A stretch of 64,000 bases of DNA from Ceratothoa steindachneri (GCA_963969495.1 OZ018330.1:52886348-52950347), one strand, 5' to 3'; shown: positions 9,840 through 21,675, numbered from the stretch's first letter. The notes: a model not told the origin generated them from the sequence alone. Numbers and translations are program-made.

Positions 9840-11470
9840 GCCCAGAGGGGCCACTCACTCGAAGAGATGGCCCAAGATAACACGACCAGAATACCTCTGC
9901 CGGCAATGACGTACAACCCAAGCCCATCATAGAAAAAGTATTCTAGGTTGTATATGGCAAATTGAGCATTGCCATGGTAAGACTGCTGGATGTGGCCTCG
10001 GGATATATTGCTATCTGCGAAAAAGAGAAGGACATCGAGGACATCAACAAAGAAAAGGCTGTTGAGGTCCTTAAGGGAATTGGGCTGCAGCCCGCTGTAC
10101 TACCACTGATCCTGGCTCCACAGGAGCGTGGTATACCGGCGACTCGACCCATGGAACATGCAACACTTAAAAGAGGAGATAAAGGAGGAAGTCCAGCTTC
10201 AAAAAACCTGGGCCAAGGTAGCCGAAATGATTAAATTCAAGAACAGCAGTGACTACACTCACCTGTTATGGTAGTCTCTGCAGAAACCACTATGGCACAA
10301 AAGGCAAAAGAACATGGTCTACTCATATTTAATGCCAAGGTAAGTGGAGACCAAATTGAGAAAAGAGAGTTCACACCAGTTCAATTCTGCTTTAGATGCT
10401 ACAGGATAGGGGAAAACGCGACAAAGGACTGCAAGGAGCCAATGGAAACATGTTATAAATGCAGCGAAAAGGGCCACAACTGGAGGATGTGTAAGAACAA
10501 CTACGAAAAGTGCGTCAAATGTGGGCAGGGACACAGATCAATGGTCATGGCCTGTCGTGTCAAAAAAGAGGTAATAGAAAAAAAACACGAATTGAAGAAA
10601 CAAGAATAAACGCATAGAGTCAATACAACCTACGCTCAAGCAAAAAAGTGGCCCTCTTAGAAGTTGACACGAAAAAGACACCTCAACCTGCAGAACGAAA
10701 ATTCAACCAAGATTATTGCCTACATTCTTCACGCGCACGTCATGAATCTCACGCGCCCTGGAACGGTCGCTAAAGAGCTAACTAAATCAAATGCTCTCTA
10801 AAAATGGTATGGACCAAATGTGATTCCCGGACAACCCCCCCCCCCCTTCTAAGGATGTTCTGCAATTGCAGATGGTCCCGCCCCAACAAACAAATGGACA
10901 AGACCACAAACAGAAAGACAACTCTAAAATTGGAAATAAAAATAATAAAGAGAAAAAAGAAGCAGTCGAAGTGAAAACACCCGCCCCTAAACAGAGGCAA
11001 GAAAATAACGAAGAGAGGGGAAATGCTGGGTCTGCTACTACTGGTTCTTCGGAGTTCTCAGACTCATCGGATTAGAAAGCCCCACAAACAAAGAAGGCCA
11101 AGGGGAAGAAACGGAAGAACAAAAGGTTGCATGCAGATAACATCAATCTCGAAATATACGCATACGATCAGTTTCCCTTTCCCGAAGAGATGGAACCCAG
11201 GGAAATATTCCATGGAATTAAAACAAAATTTTTCAAATGGGAATACGACTTTGAAATCGACGCTGAAACGGTAAAACAAGCTCTGCTCTGCCAAAATGTG
11301 GTCATACATCACAACACTTGCGAGCAAATTTCTAACTCCGAGGAAAAACATAACCCAGAAACACTAAAGAGACAACATGGAAAGAGTAAGCAAAAGAATG
11401 AGGATCCTGACACTCAACGTAGACGGATAGGAGGAGAAAGCAACGGTATATGGAAATATATTCTGGGTGC
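9840..11470 (+). pseudogene. LINE ORF1 (gag-like) with three zinc knuckles
   Basis: The best segment (10,268-10,609) carries CFRCYRIGENATKDC (a CCHC knuckle whose His position is Glu), CYKCSEKGHNWRMC (intact CX2CX4HX4C) and CVKCGQGHRSMVMAC (CX2CX3HX6C). This three-knuckle order is typical of I/R1/jockey ORF1 nucleic-acid-binding proteins. A Lys-rich tail follows, then YDQFPFPEEMEPREIFHGIK (from about 11,158), a block also found in the minus-strand copy near 25.5 kb. Several frameshifts and stops separate the pieces. Confidence 0.72.
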
Positions 11471-13221
11471 TTGACCCCGACATCATTCTTATAACAGAGA
11501 AGACATTGACACTACATCTGGTCAAATTGAAATATCGGGCTAAAAAGTGGTTGAAGAATCATCCTCAGGAAAGGTTTGATGGTGCTGCAATAGCTATCAA
11601 GGGAAACATCTCGTTCGAACATCTACTATACCTGGACGAATCCTTTGTGGCGGTCGAACTCCACACGTTGGAAGGAGACATCGTGATAGCGGCAACCTAT
11701 CAACCCCTTCGTCGAGCATATCTCCCGATAAATAACTTTTACACGCTGTTTGGGCACCGCAGAATAGCAATCTTAGGCGGCGACCTCAATGCCAGATACC
11801 GCGCGGCAGGCTATGGTAGAACCAACGAAAGAGGCCGAAACTTGTAATTGATTATGGGAAGAAAAAACATCGAAAGAATAGGGCCTGATTTTCTGACTTA
11901 TATCACTTCCACAGCAGCCATCAAACCTGACATAATCTTAACAAGTAAAGGCTTCCCTTCAACTACTATAGTGAGCCGGGCCCAACAGTCCCAAGTGATT
12001 ACATAGCGATCCTCACCACAATACATCTCGCTTCGATCCAGCTTCCAGTCTCTCACCGTAAAAACTACGCCTTAGCCAACTGGGAACGTTACAAGAGACG
12101 ACTCAGTCAATACGCCTCAGCTGACCTAAGCGACGCAACCTTGGAGTTGATAGTCTAAGAACTGGAGAAGATAATTATGTCCATACTAGAAGCGGACCGC
12201 CAGTGCATACCCAAGACTGGGTACAAAACACCTCCTCAGCCCAGATGCACAGAAGAGATGAGGAAGATCGCTCGTGATCACAGGGAAGTGTACGAAGAGA
12301 TAAGACGGGAAGATCCTAGCCGGGAAAGAAGCTTGCTTCTTCGGCGCCTAAGCAACGAGGTAAAAATGGCTATCAACCTCCAACAAGAGGAAATAGCGAA
12401 CAGCCTGATAGCCAAAATCGATTGCGAGCTGAACTCGGCTAAATTCTGGCGTCAAGTCCTTAATCTAAAAGGACTAACCGGAAGAACTAGGGCTCGAATA
12501 TAAGAGAACGGATATTATATAGACGACCCAGCGGTTCTAGAAGACAAATATAGGAATTATTGGAAAAACGTCTTCAATATCACCCCAGAAGACAATGAAG
12601 AGTTCGACCAGGAATTTGAAGGCCAACGGATCGAAGATCTGAATCAGATTATACACCTCACGCACCCACATCAAGTAAACGAAGGCAGGGAGATGCGGGC
12701 CATGGCCGTCCCATAACACCAGTGAAGGTCATGGCCAATGTGAGAACCTTTAAACAAAGGGCACCAGGCCGGACGGGCATCACCAAAAACAACTTGGTAA
12801 ATGCCCCACAGTAAGATCATTCAGGCAATCACAAACGTTTACAACGCTTCCCTGAATACTGGTTACTTCCCTGATGGTTTCAAGATTGCTAAAATAATAT
12901 TCAATTACAGGCCAATCGCCCTGCTGGAATTAGTTGAGAAAGTTTATGAGAAGCTCATGGCTGACAGGCTTCAAGAACCACTAGACGAGATAGGAGCTCA
13001 CCATCCTCAGCAGCACGGGTTCCGCAGGAGACGAGGAACGGAAACCGCCCTTGTCCTCCTAACGGAAAAAACTCGGCAGCAAAGATGAGAGAAAATAGGT
13101 AGACGCTGTGCTGCGGGATGCAAAGAAGGCCTTCGATAAGGTCTGGTTGAGAGGGCTACAATTCAAGATCCTCAACCTCCAGCTAAACCCAATCCTGGAA
13201 AGGGTCCTTTGTGACTATTTT
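11385..13221 (+). pseudogene. LINE ORF2: endonuclease and N-terminal RT
   Basis: The EN starts near 11,395 with MRILTLNVDG, then DPDIILITEK, VAVELHTLEGDIVIAATYQP and GGDLNARYRAAGYGRTN (about 11,776-11,826), the conserved GDLNAR active-site block. RT fingers appear as FNYRPIALLELVEKVYEKLM (about 12,901-12,960), HHPQQHGFRRRRGTETAL and DAKKAFDKVWLRGLQFKIL (motif A, about 13,114-13,170). Stops and frame changes occur repeatedly (for example 11,847, 12,150, 12,503), so it is dead. The catalytic FADD is absent because the element is cut at 13,221. Confidence 0.8.
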
Positions 13222-13403
13222 AAAATCTGCTTTTTTTTAATATTTATTCTAATTTTTGTATAATTGACAAAATACTCTGTTGAGGATGTACATAGCCGAT
13301 GTACGAATTGTTCTGATATATCTATTAAATGTTAAAATTCGTTGTGTTGCCTTTACTCTTCGTATTGCGTTTGCGCTTCCCGATGAATCAGCCCATTAGC
13401 TAG

Positions 13404-13406
<3 letters not shown>
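13222..13406 (+). mobile_element. Probable PLE 3'-end fragment
   Basis: Non-coding sequence containing a hammerhead-like motif (13,276-13,316) and ending at an (AT)n tract, the same arrangement as the 3' ends of PLE copies E and F. It directly interrupts the upstream LINE. Confidence 0.45.
13276..13316 (+). ncRNA. Degenerate hammerhead-like motif
   Basis: TTGAGGA stands in for CTGANGA, followed by a perfect GTACAT/ATGTAC stem (13,287-13,304 region), then GAATTGTTC where GAAA plus the cleavage site would be. The first C and a conserved A are substituted, so activity is unlikely. Shape and position match other PLE ends here. Confidence 0.4.

Positions 13407-13446
<40 letters not shown>
13407..13446. 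repeat. (AT)n microsatellite
   Basis: About 40 bp, between a PLE-like 3' fragment and a PLE-like 5' fragment. Confidence 0.95.
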
Positions 13447-13451
<5 letters not shown>

Positions 13452-13800
13452 AGGAAAGAGAAATTTGACGGAATGAGCAATGAGACAAGAAACAGGAGTT
13501 TTTTAGAGGTAAGAGAAAGGGACATTAGAAAGAGACTAGAATCATAGAGAGCAGAGGGCGGCACAATGAAGGCAATCCTTTACCGAGAAGACAGAGATAA
13601 CGTCCCTTTCTCTTACCTCTAAAAAACTCCTGTTTCTTGTCTCATTGCTCATTCCATCAAATTTCTCTTTCCTGTACTATATTGTAATATAGTCTGCAAT
13701 GCAAGGTTTCTGCACCTTTATTTCTGTCTTCAAAATTGTTTTGAAAGGCAGAAAATAAATATGGCGAAAGCCCTGTGGTGGTTGTTATCACCCGCAGAAC
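13446..13800 (+). repeat. PLE 5'-region copy with 79-bp hairpin arms
   Basis: Arms 13,446-13,524 and 13,602-13,680 are near-perfect inverse complements (TAGTACAGGAAAGAGAAATT pairs with AATTTCTCTTTCCTGTACTA). The following text (GTCTGCAAT, TTGAAAGGCAGAAA, AAATATGGC) matches the stretch just before the PLE-D ORF at 17,290-17,400. It therefore looks like a detached 5' region of the A/D-type PLE family. Related sequence occurs at 41,157-41,450 and its mirror. Confidence 0.65.
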
Positions 13801-13816
13801 TTGCATTTGCTCCTTC

Positions 13817-13819
<3 letters not shown>

Positions 13820-13905
<86 letters not shown>
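13820..13905. repeat. (AT)n microsatellite
   Basis: About 86 bp of AT dinucleotide. Confidence 0.97.
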
Positions 13906-13907
<2 letters not shown>

Positions 13908-14337
13908 AGGCAATGGCTTCCCCACTGGGATGTTGCGCTTCGCTACTAAAATTAAAATTTAAAATCTTAAAAAAAGCAGCCATGGTTAAATTTTTATAAA
14001 TTTTCTGAACTCCGCCAATTATAATAATTTTAAAAAGGAACTAGAAACTAAATTTCCTCCCTTTGGAAATATCACGTTGCTTAAATATGGTGTTATAGAA
14101 GAAGATATATAAAAATAAATTTTCTGAACTTCACCTTTTGTAATTCTTTGGGTTTTAAAAAGTTTCACAAAATTTCGATACTTATATTTATTTCTGAGCT
14201 TCATGATTTTGTTTTTTGATATTATAAAAGAATTATTAGGAATAACTTTGATAAAAAAACCTATGTCAGCCAAACTAAGATGAATTTATTATTCAAATAC
14301 TTAAAAAATCTCCCTCAAATTATAGAGTTAGTGATGA
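13906..14337. repeat. AT-rich dispersed repeat
   Basis: Contains AAAGCAGCCATGGTTAAATT followed by TTTCTGAACT text, which recurs at 19,822-19,905 (same strand), 20,060-20,125 and 20,775-20,840 (inverse). A partial second unit lies at 14,115-14,170. Non-coding; usually flanks AT tracts. Confidence 0.55.
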
Positions 14338-14497
<160 letters not shown>

Positions 14498-14527
14498 ATA
14501 TGGAGCTCGGCCGTGAAGCCTGCATTT

Positions 14528-15007
14528 AATATTGAGGATAAATCCCAGAGCCACGAGAAACGGATGTAGCATCTTTTAATTTTTCACTACGTTTCGAAAA
14601 CTACAAGTTTTCATCTTCAGGCTAGAGTAAGTTTACAAAGTTAATATGTATGAAGAAAACTTGAAAAGGCCAACAAAACATTATTTTAAAGGTGACCAAT
14701 TACAAAATATTAGTAGAAAGTACTACAAGTTAAATTAAATATGACTTGGCAACAGTTAAATTTGCTTTAAGACTGACTCAAAAATTAGTTAATAAATTTA
14801 TGGATTATTGCAGAAATTAATTACAAACTATAATAGAAATTAACCTGGCATTATTTAAAGATAATAAATTTAAACTTTGTTTTTAATTTTGTAAAGACTG
14901 TAAGAGTTAAAAACATTTAATATAAAAACGGAAAATTTGGGTACTTACTAAAGCGGATCCATCCTAGAGAGTGAATGGTAGGTTTAACAAGGGGCTAGTA
15001 TATATTT
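14528..15007 (-). repeat. Left inverted arm of PLE-B
   Basis: Inverse copy of the PLE-B 3' UTR. It contains, on the minus strand, the hammerhead-like motif at 14,587-14,623. Confidence 0.85.
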
Positions 15008-15041
15008 TTTTAACACTTTACACCCTAACATCAAATTCACC

Positions 15042-15887
15042 ATGGAAGTGGAGTCAAATGATAAGATGCCCTTTCTTGACCTTTTAATCAACCGAGATAA
15101 TGACCAACGAAAAATTCAAACAACCATTTACAGAAAAAAAACATTCACAGGACTAGGTTTGAACTACTTTAGTTTTTGTGATTTCGGATATAAAATATCC
15201 ACAGTAAAAACTTTAATACATAGAAGTTTCTCGCTATCATCCACTTACCAATCAATCCATAATGAATTTATTTTTCTTAGGAAGTATTTTATAAATAATT
15301 TATTTCCTTCTGACCTATATGATAGAATTTTAAAAAAGCTATTTGATAATCTCATTGACCCCCCTCAACCCTGCATAGAAGTTTCTAAAATGCCCATATA
15401 TTTACTAATTTCAGAGATGGGTTTTTTAAACGATACTTTTAAAAGAAAAATCCTATTTATTTTTAAAAGATATTTTCCCCAAATCAACCCCCAAATAGTT
15501 TTTATAAACAAACTATCGATAAGAAGCTTCTTTAATAGTAAAGATCCTGTCTCTTTGGAGTTCCGCAGTGATAATGTCTATTTATTTAAATGTCCCAGTT
15601 GTACTGGAGCCTCTTACATTGGTAGCACTGTTAGGTCTCTTGGAGCTAGGTTCTCTGCTCATATGGGGATTAGTTGGCGCACAAGCAAAATAATAAATAG
15701 AAAGGAAAAGTCTTCTATTAGGGAACACACCATAAGCTGTAAAACTAACATTTCTATTGAGAATTTTCAAGTATTAGCCTTTAACAACAACAAACATTGC
15801 CTAAGAACCCTCGAATCTCTATATATCAAACACTACAAACCTACACTCAATGAAGATTTAAGTGCAATATCATTATTAATTAACTAA
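15042..15887 (+). CDS. PLE-B protein: RT C-terminus plus GIY-YIG endonuclease
   Basis: The 281-residue ORF has no internal stop. The N-terminus carries the post-catalytic RT motif MPFLDLLI (about residues 9-16) and the conserved YRKKTFTGLGL block. The GIY-YIG domain lies at about residues 180-260: FKCPSCTGASYIGSTVRSLG with the YIG triad, then ARFSAHMG, SSIREH and the ESLYIKHYKPTLN tail with the conserved Glu. PLE endonucleases nick target DNA to prime reverse transcription. The RT palm (YDD) is absent, so the product could act only as an endonuclease or DNA-binding protein, if expressed at all. The Met at 15,042 is simply the first in the frame. In-frame PLE-like residues begin at about 15,012. 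No promoter evidence is visible. It is closely similar to the endonuclease of copy E. Confidence 0.82.
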   Translation: MEVESNDKMPFLDLLINRDNDQRKIQTTIYRKKTFTGLGLNYFSFCDFGYKISTVKTLIHRSFSLSSTYQSIHNEFIFLRKYFINNLFPSDLYDRILKKLFDNLIDPPQPCIEVSKMPIYLLISEMGFLNDTFKRKILFIFKRYFPQINPQIVFINKLSIRSFFNSKDPVSLEFRSDNVYLFKCPSCTGASYIGSTVRSLGARFSAHMGISWRTSKIINRKEKSSIREHTISCKTNISIENFQVLAFNNNKHCLRTLESLYIKHYKPTLNEDLSAISLLIN

Positions 15888-15944
15888 TTTTAACTACAAA
15901 TTGTTAGTTGGTTTGCCTTTTAATAAACCAAGCGTCAATGTAAC

Positions 15945-16418
15945 CTATATATACTAGCCCCTTGTTAAACCTACATTCACTCTCTAGGATGGATCCGCTT
16001 TAGTAAGTACCCAAATTTTCCGTTTAAAATATTAAATGTTTTTAACTCTTACAGTCTTTACAAAATTAAAAACAAAGTTTAAATTTATTATCTTTAAATA
16101 ATGCCAGGTCAATTTCTCTCATATTTTGTAATTAATTTCTGCAATAATCCTTAAATTTATTAACTAATTTTTGAGTCAGTCTTAAAGCAAATTTAACTGT
16201 TGCCAAGTCATATTTAATTTAACTTGTAGTACTTTCTACTAATATTTTGTAATTGGTCACCTTTAAAATAATGTTTTGTTGGCCTTTTCAAGTTTTCTTC
16301 ATACATATTAACTTTGTAAACTTACTCTAGCCTGAAGATGAAAACTTGTAGTTTTCGAAACGTAGTGAAAAATTAAAAGATGCTACATCCGTTTCTCGTG
16401 GCTCTGGGATTTATCCTC

Positions 16419-16424
<6 letters not shown>
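15945..16424 (+). repeat. Right arm (3' UTR) of PLE-B
   Basis: Mirror partner of 14,528-15,007, containing the plus-strand hammerhead-like motif at 16,331-16,367. Confidence 0.85.
16331..16367 (+). ncRNA. Hammerhead-like ribozyme motif, PLE-B right arm
   Basis: CTGAAGA (16,332-16,338) matches the CTGANGA core. A 6-bp stem GAAAAC/GTTTTC (16,340-16,345 and 16,351-16,356) is followed by GAAAC. The expected cleavage triplet reads GTG instead of NTH, and one base is unpaired before stem II, so activity is doubtful. The mirror copy lies at 14,587-14,623. Confidence 0.5.

Positions 16425-16496
<72 letters not shown>
16425..16496. repeat. (AT)n microsatellite
   Basis: About 72 bp, joining the end of PLE-B directly to another PLE end in the opposite orientation. 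Confidence 0.97.
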
Positions 16497-16500
<4 letters not shown>

Positions 16501-16690
16501 ATGATGCTTCTAGAAAGCTTTAATTTAATATTGAATAGAAACCATAAAGCGAGGAAAATTAGGTGAAATAATAATTTTCTTTTTACCGGAAACGTTTCGA
16601 CTGCAATACGATCATCTTCACAGTCCTATAATAATAATTATAACGAAGAAAATATCGCGCATTATTATGGGCTACAGCCCCAAAAGAAAG
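16497..16690 (-). mobile_element. PLE 3'-end fragment, minus strand (copy C)
   Basis: Read on the minus strand, GTGAAGATGATCG...CAGTCGAAACGTTTCC (16,585-16,623) is a degraded hammerhead-like motif. The following AT-rich text runs up to the AT tract. No coding part is attached. Confidence 0.45.
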
Positions 16691-16957
16691 GTATTAACAT
16701 AAACTAAGTTGTTGGGGCTTTGAATATGAATCCCAAATAAAATAAATCCGTTAAAATTAACGCTCTAAAATTAAGAGATTGACAATATTTTATTTGAGTT
16801 ACAAGAACTGTTAAAAAATAACTAAAGGAGCGTGTGGCTGCAGGTCCTAAATTGTCATAACTTGTCTTAACACCCCCACAAACAGCCATCCCCCTTCCTC
16901 TGTTTTGCCCTACCGATTAGCAAAACTTATTGACCGCCCCTTTTATCAGAGAAAAGG
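16691..16957. other. No recognised feature
   Basis: AT-rich sequence without supported content. Confidence 0.35.
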
Positions 16958-17389
16958 AAATTTAAAGTGAATGGACCAATGAGACAAGAAACAAGAGGGT
17001 TTTTTTTAAGGCAAGAAAAAGGGACGTTGAAAGAAAACCAGTATCAAAAAGAACAAAGGATGGCACAATAAAGGTAATCCATGCTGAGAAGACAGAAATA
17101 ACGCCACGGAAAAAAGTTTGAATAATCCTGGCGTTATTTCTGTCTTCTTAGTCTAGATTGCCTTCATTGTGCCGTCCCTTGCTCTCTTTGATCCTTGTGT
17201 TCTTCCAATGTCGCTCTCTCTTGCCTTTAAAAAACGCCTGTTTCTTGCCTCACTTCTCATTCAGGTCATATTTCTTTCTCCTCTACTGTATTGTTATATG
17301 GTCTGCAATACAAGATTTCTGCATCTTTCTTTTTGCCTTCAAAAAGTTTTTGAAAGGCAGAAATTAAATATGGCAAAATCCCCCAAAAT
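16958..17389 (+). repeat. 5' region of PLE-D with long hairpin
   Basis: 16,960-17,100 and 17,131-17,300 are diverged inverse copies (GAGACAAGAAAC...GGACGTTG versus TGTCGCTCTCTC...GTTTCTTGCCTC), forming a hairpin of about 330 bp around the SINE-tail string AAAAAAGTTTGAATAATCC (17,106-17,124). The hairpin leads straight into the PLE-D reading frame and resembles 13,446-13,800. Confidence 0.6.
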
Positions 17390-18850
17390 ATGGAAAGACA
17401 ACAACCTTCCCCTGATTTGAAACAGAACATCGATCAGGAACTCTTACGAATCCTACAGCAGCAGGAAGATACCTCACGTACCAGGACCCTCAAGAAACTA
17501 GCGGATATAAATAGAAGCCCCCTTAACCTTCCAGAAACCACTAAGGCATACATCATCCTATCAGAGCACCCATTAATCAAGGAACAAGAAGAACTCCTCA
17601 ACCTTGGAATTAATTGCCACTATATCAACAAGCCGAGGAAGCATCAAAACGACTTCAAATTGAAATGCTTCTTGACGACATACACAAGCCAGAAGGTGAC
17701 ACGAAAATCACTACTACACCCTCTCTCACAGCTTAAGTCCTGACACCGCGCCTCAAAGTGAGTGCTAAACAGCTTAGAAACCACAGATAGATCACCATCA
17801 GGAAAGCATATAAAGCAGGCATCTGCTTTAGAAGCCCTTTTCTATGGACCTAATGGAAGTATGTACCTCCAAATTGATAGGTCACTATGGAGTCTTCTTT
17901 GGGAGTTCTCTTAGCTAAATTCTATATGGGAGCCGTTGAATAAAGGGTTTATTCAAGGGTACCCAAGCTCCACATCTACTGCAGGTACATAGACGGCATT
18001 TACTTTAATGTACAAACAGAAGAAGAAATACATAAGCTGGAAATAGCCTTTAAAGAATGTTCTTCCCTCAACTACACCAAACCTTCTCCAACCACTCATA
18101 TACTCTACCGAACAAGCGTGATCGCATCGTATATTAACCGTGCCTTCACCCAGTGCACTACATGGAAGGATAGACACAATGAACTTGAGGAGCTACCCAG
18201 GTACTCGTTAAAAACGGATTCTCCAGTAAAGAAATACAGACAGCTATAAGAATTAAAATGAACCGATGGTACTTGTCAGAACTTCAGAAGAACCGAAATA
18301 CAGAGAAGAAAAACATTATAGAACTCTTTTATAACAACACTATAAGTGCAGAACACCGTCCAGACGAGAGAGCAATCAATGACATTATTAACTAAGGAAT
18401 AAAACCCGCGAATGCCGAAAAAAGATCGCGCTAACTGTCTACTATCTACATAGAGAGATATCAACCCTTTTCATAAAAAATAATCCCAAACCTCCACCTC
18501 AACCCAAACAATGACCCATCTGATATATGAATATACATGTACTTTAGGAGACTGTGAGTTCTTACCTAACTTGTATATCAGAATGACCGAAACCACACTC
18601 TCAAGAAGAATAACATACCACCTCAAAAATGGAGCACCTAAAAACATACAGAAGAAATACATGGAACTTGCCTTAACAGAAAAATGATAAAAAAAACGCA
18701 CAAAAACTTTAGACTATGCTCCCAACAGACGCTATTTCCTCCTCCTTGAAGCAATATATATTCAAGAAAACCAACCAAGATTAAATATACAATCTAACTC
18801 CCAAGAAATCCTGCTAACTGCAAGACGAGGAAATCGAGGGACCAGGTACA
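17370..18850 (+). pseudogene. PLE-D: internally deleted RT plus GIY-YIG
   Basis: The N-terminal part is open from 17,390 to 17,743 and includes TKAYIILSEHPLIKEQEELL and GINCHYINKPRK, a PLE N-terminal block. The RT fingers are gone. Text resumes at about 17,826 with FYGPNGSMYLQIDR, then GVLLAKFYMGAVE (motif B region) and IYCRYIDGIYFNVQTEEEI (about 17,971-18,027), where the catalytic YIDD has become YIDG. The endonuclease occupies 18,513-18,830 (GDCEFLPNLYIRMTETTLSR, with YIG replaced by YIR). The deletion, catalytic substitutions and stops make it non-functional. It belongs to the same subfamily as copy A. Confidence 0.8.
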
Positions 18851-19090
18851 TTTAGGAAAGCTGCCCCTAGCCGCTAATTCCCCCCCCCCCACCTCTCCCT
18901 TCTCCAACCACTCACATACTCTTATTCCATCAGTCACTACCTGCACCTCGCCACTTCACCTACACGTGTCTACGTTCCGTTCGTCAGTTTGTAAACACAT
19001 TTTTTATAACATATAAACTGGAATAAATGTATAAATTTCCGTTTTTAACTTTGAAGATGATACTTGTTGTCTAAACGCGTCATAATAATA
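18851..19090 (+). mobile_element. PLE-D 3' UTR with hammerhead-like end
   Basis: Non-coding tail. At 19,048-19,085 TTTGAAGATGATAC...GTCTAAACGCGTC resembles a hammerhead core with substitutions: T for C at the first core base, and TAAAC for GAAAC. The GTC cleavage triplet is present. Confidence 0.45.
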
Positions 19091-19327
19091 AAAGAAAGCG
19101 CTAAGGTGCATTAATTTCCATCCACATTTTTGCAATTAATAAATATCGGTCTCTAATTGACTTCGATAGGTTTATTCACGAGTTCAACAATGAAGTAAAG
19201 GCGAACATAAGACAACTCGAGAAGATTGAAAAGAAAATTATTAATACGAATTCAGCGGACGCTTTCAATAAATCCTGCCATAATGTAAATATACTGCCCA
19301 AATTCACACACATAGACACACGTGAGG
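19091..19327 (+). pseudogene. Unidentified coding remnant
   Basis: One frame from about 19,165 reads RFIHEFNNEVKANIRQLEKI then a Lys/Asn-rich, helix-forming stretch to a stop near 19,337. It may be the N-terminus of another PLE or LINE protein, but no family motif is present. Confidence 0.25.
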
Positions 19328-19456
19328 TTCCCGCATGAAAAATGAAAAGGTGCTTCCAAGTACTTTCGAACTTTATTCAGTTCGTTCCCTGAGAATGAAC
19401 CGAATAAAGTCCGAAAGTACTTGGAAAGCAAGCACCTTTTCATTTTTCCTGCGGGG
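19328..19456. repeat. Foldback hairpin (MITE-like)
   Basis: The arms pair over about 60 bp: CCCGCATGAAAAATGAAAAG at the left matches CTTTTCATTTTTCCTGCGGG at the right, meeting around 19,391. The right end touches a short AT tract. Confidence 0.7.
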
Positions 19457-19484
19457 TATATATATATATATATATATATATATC
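19456..19484. repeat. (AT)n microsatellite
   Basis: About 29 bp. Confidence 0.9.
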
Positions 19485-19601
19485 TGTCATGAGTGCGAGA
19501 GAATGGTGAAATAAATCCAACTTCACCGCAGGAAAGAGGAAACGGAATAATTTTTCTTCGTAATTATTTTATTTCTTACTTCGAAAAAATCCGAGCTTGG
19601 G

Positions 19602-19672
19602 CGGGATTCGAACCGCGCACATTGAGGCAGCGAGCAACCGCTTTGATCTCAATTAAACCGCCCTTTAGACTT
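19602..19672 (-). repeat. tRNA-derived SINE-like sequence
   Basis: On the minus strand GGTTCGAATCCC is a perfect B box, GAGATCAAAGCGG is a loose A box, and GGGCGG/CCGCCC could pair as an acceptor stem. The anticodon arm and T stem do not fold properly, so it is a tRNA-derived repeat, not a tRNA gene. Confidence 0.45.
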
Positions 19673-19676
19673 AATC

Positions 19677-20920
<1,244 letters not shown>

Positions 20921-20925
20921 GATCT

Positions 20926-21015
20926 TTTCTCTTATTATGGCGCAATTTCGTTTCCTTAAGCCAGATGGCTGAAGAGGCTAAACTGCTTTTCTAATGTGCA
21001 GGAATCGAAGGATGG
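20926..21015 (+). repeat. tRNA-derived SINE-like repeat, plus copy
   Basis: AGATGGCTGAAGAGGCTAAA has a Ser/Leu-type A box. The leading CTCTTATTATGGCGCAATTTC is shared, in inverse, with 21,640-21,665. The B box is weak. Confidence 0.4.
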
Positions 21016-21589
21016 GATCATTTCTATGTTATAAGTATTTTGGGCGGTTTGGGGTGCGAATAAGAGGCAAATAATAAAAGCTAAGGAAAGTAAAAAAAGA
21101 AAAAGCTAAACGATATTTAATAGATAAAACATTACAATGTGCAAATTTGACCAACTAAGTCTTTTCCTTTATTTCGTTGTTTCCATAAAAACTCGCACAT
21201 GTGTATTGGAGTCGATCCGAGAACGAGCAGTTCCACATTCTCTTTTATTCGTCATTTTCGCCTTGTCCCAAAGCGACTCTATTTGGTTTGTGTGGTCACC
21301 TCTTTCTGGATCTTTAAAGGTTTGCAAGTGATTGAGCGTCAAATGTTTCTACTGCATCTCCGGCAAGGATTAATTATAAATTAATAATGTTTCTGCCGAT
21401 CTATCGGAAACTGCATACATGAAACACTCACACGTTTCCCTGTAAATTACTTTGAAAACCCACTGCACTGGTAGAACCCTCTAGAAATTGTTCTTTCTCT
21501 AGCAATTTCGTACGTTGTCATTTAGTTAAGGGTGAAAACAATGCTTATGCTTCTATAATAGAAAAATGATATGGTAGTAATAAAGATGA
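21016..21589. other. Spacer between inverted SINE-like copies
   Basis: No coding or RNA signal was recognised. Confidence 0.35.
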
Positions 21590-21675
21590 CAGCCTAATCA
21601 CTCGAGTAACCGACCGTTCAGCTATCTGGCTGAGGAGACGAAATTGCGCCATAATAAGAGAAAAAATCAGGACAT
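21590..21675 (-). repeat. tRNA-derived SINE-like repeat, minus copy
   Basis: On the minus strand CTCTTATTATGGCGCAATTTC is followed by GTCTCCTCAGCCAGATAGCTG and CGGTCGGTTACTCGAGTG, an A-box-like start matching the copy at 20,926. Confidence 0.45.

Larger units (their letters stand above)
9700..13221 (+). mobile_element. I/R1-like LINE, truncated at its 3' end inside RT
   Basis: A gag-like ORF1 with zinc knuckles is followed by EN and the N-terminal half of RT. Recognisable RT ends abruptly at about 13,221 shortly after motif A (DAKKAFDKVW). The palm GVPQG and FADD motifs and the 3' end are missing. LINEs normally lose their 5' ends, so the missing 3' half points to a later insertion or deletion. 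The next sequence looks like the end of a PLE. A second copy of the same family lies inverted at 22.0-25.8 kb. Confidence 0.75.
14528..16424 (+). mobile_element. Penelope-like element B bounded by 480-bp inverted repeats
   Basis: The 3' non-coding region (about 15,945-16,424) is repeated in inverted orientation at 14,528-15,007, about 96% alike by eye. Between them lies one uninterrupted ORF holding the end of RT and the GIY-YIG domain. Both ends abut (AT)n. Recognisable PLE reading starts at about 15,012 (LHPNIKFTMEVES...), so everything upstream, including the RT catalytic core, is missing exactly where the left inverted arm begins. PLEs are known to carry terminal repeats in direct or inverted orientation. 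A 5' inversion during target-primed reverse transcription would also give this structure. Confidence 0.82.

Noticed and set aside
19602..19672. A functional tRNA gene on the minus strand
   Set aside because: The B box is perfect, but the T stem and anticodon arm do not fold into a cloverleaf.
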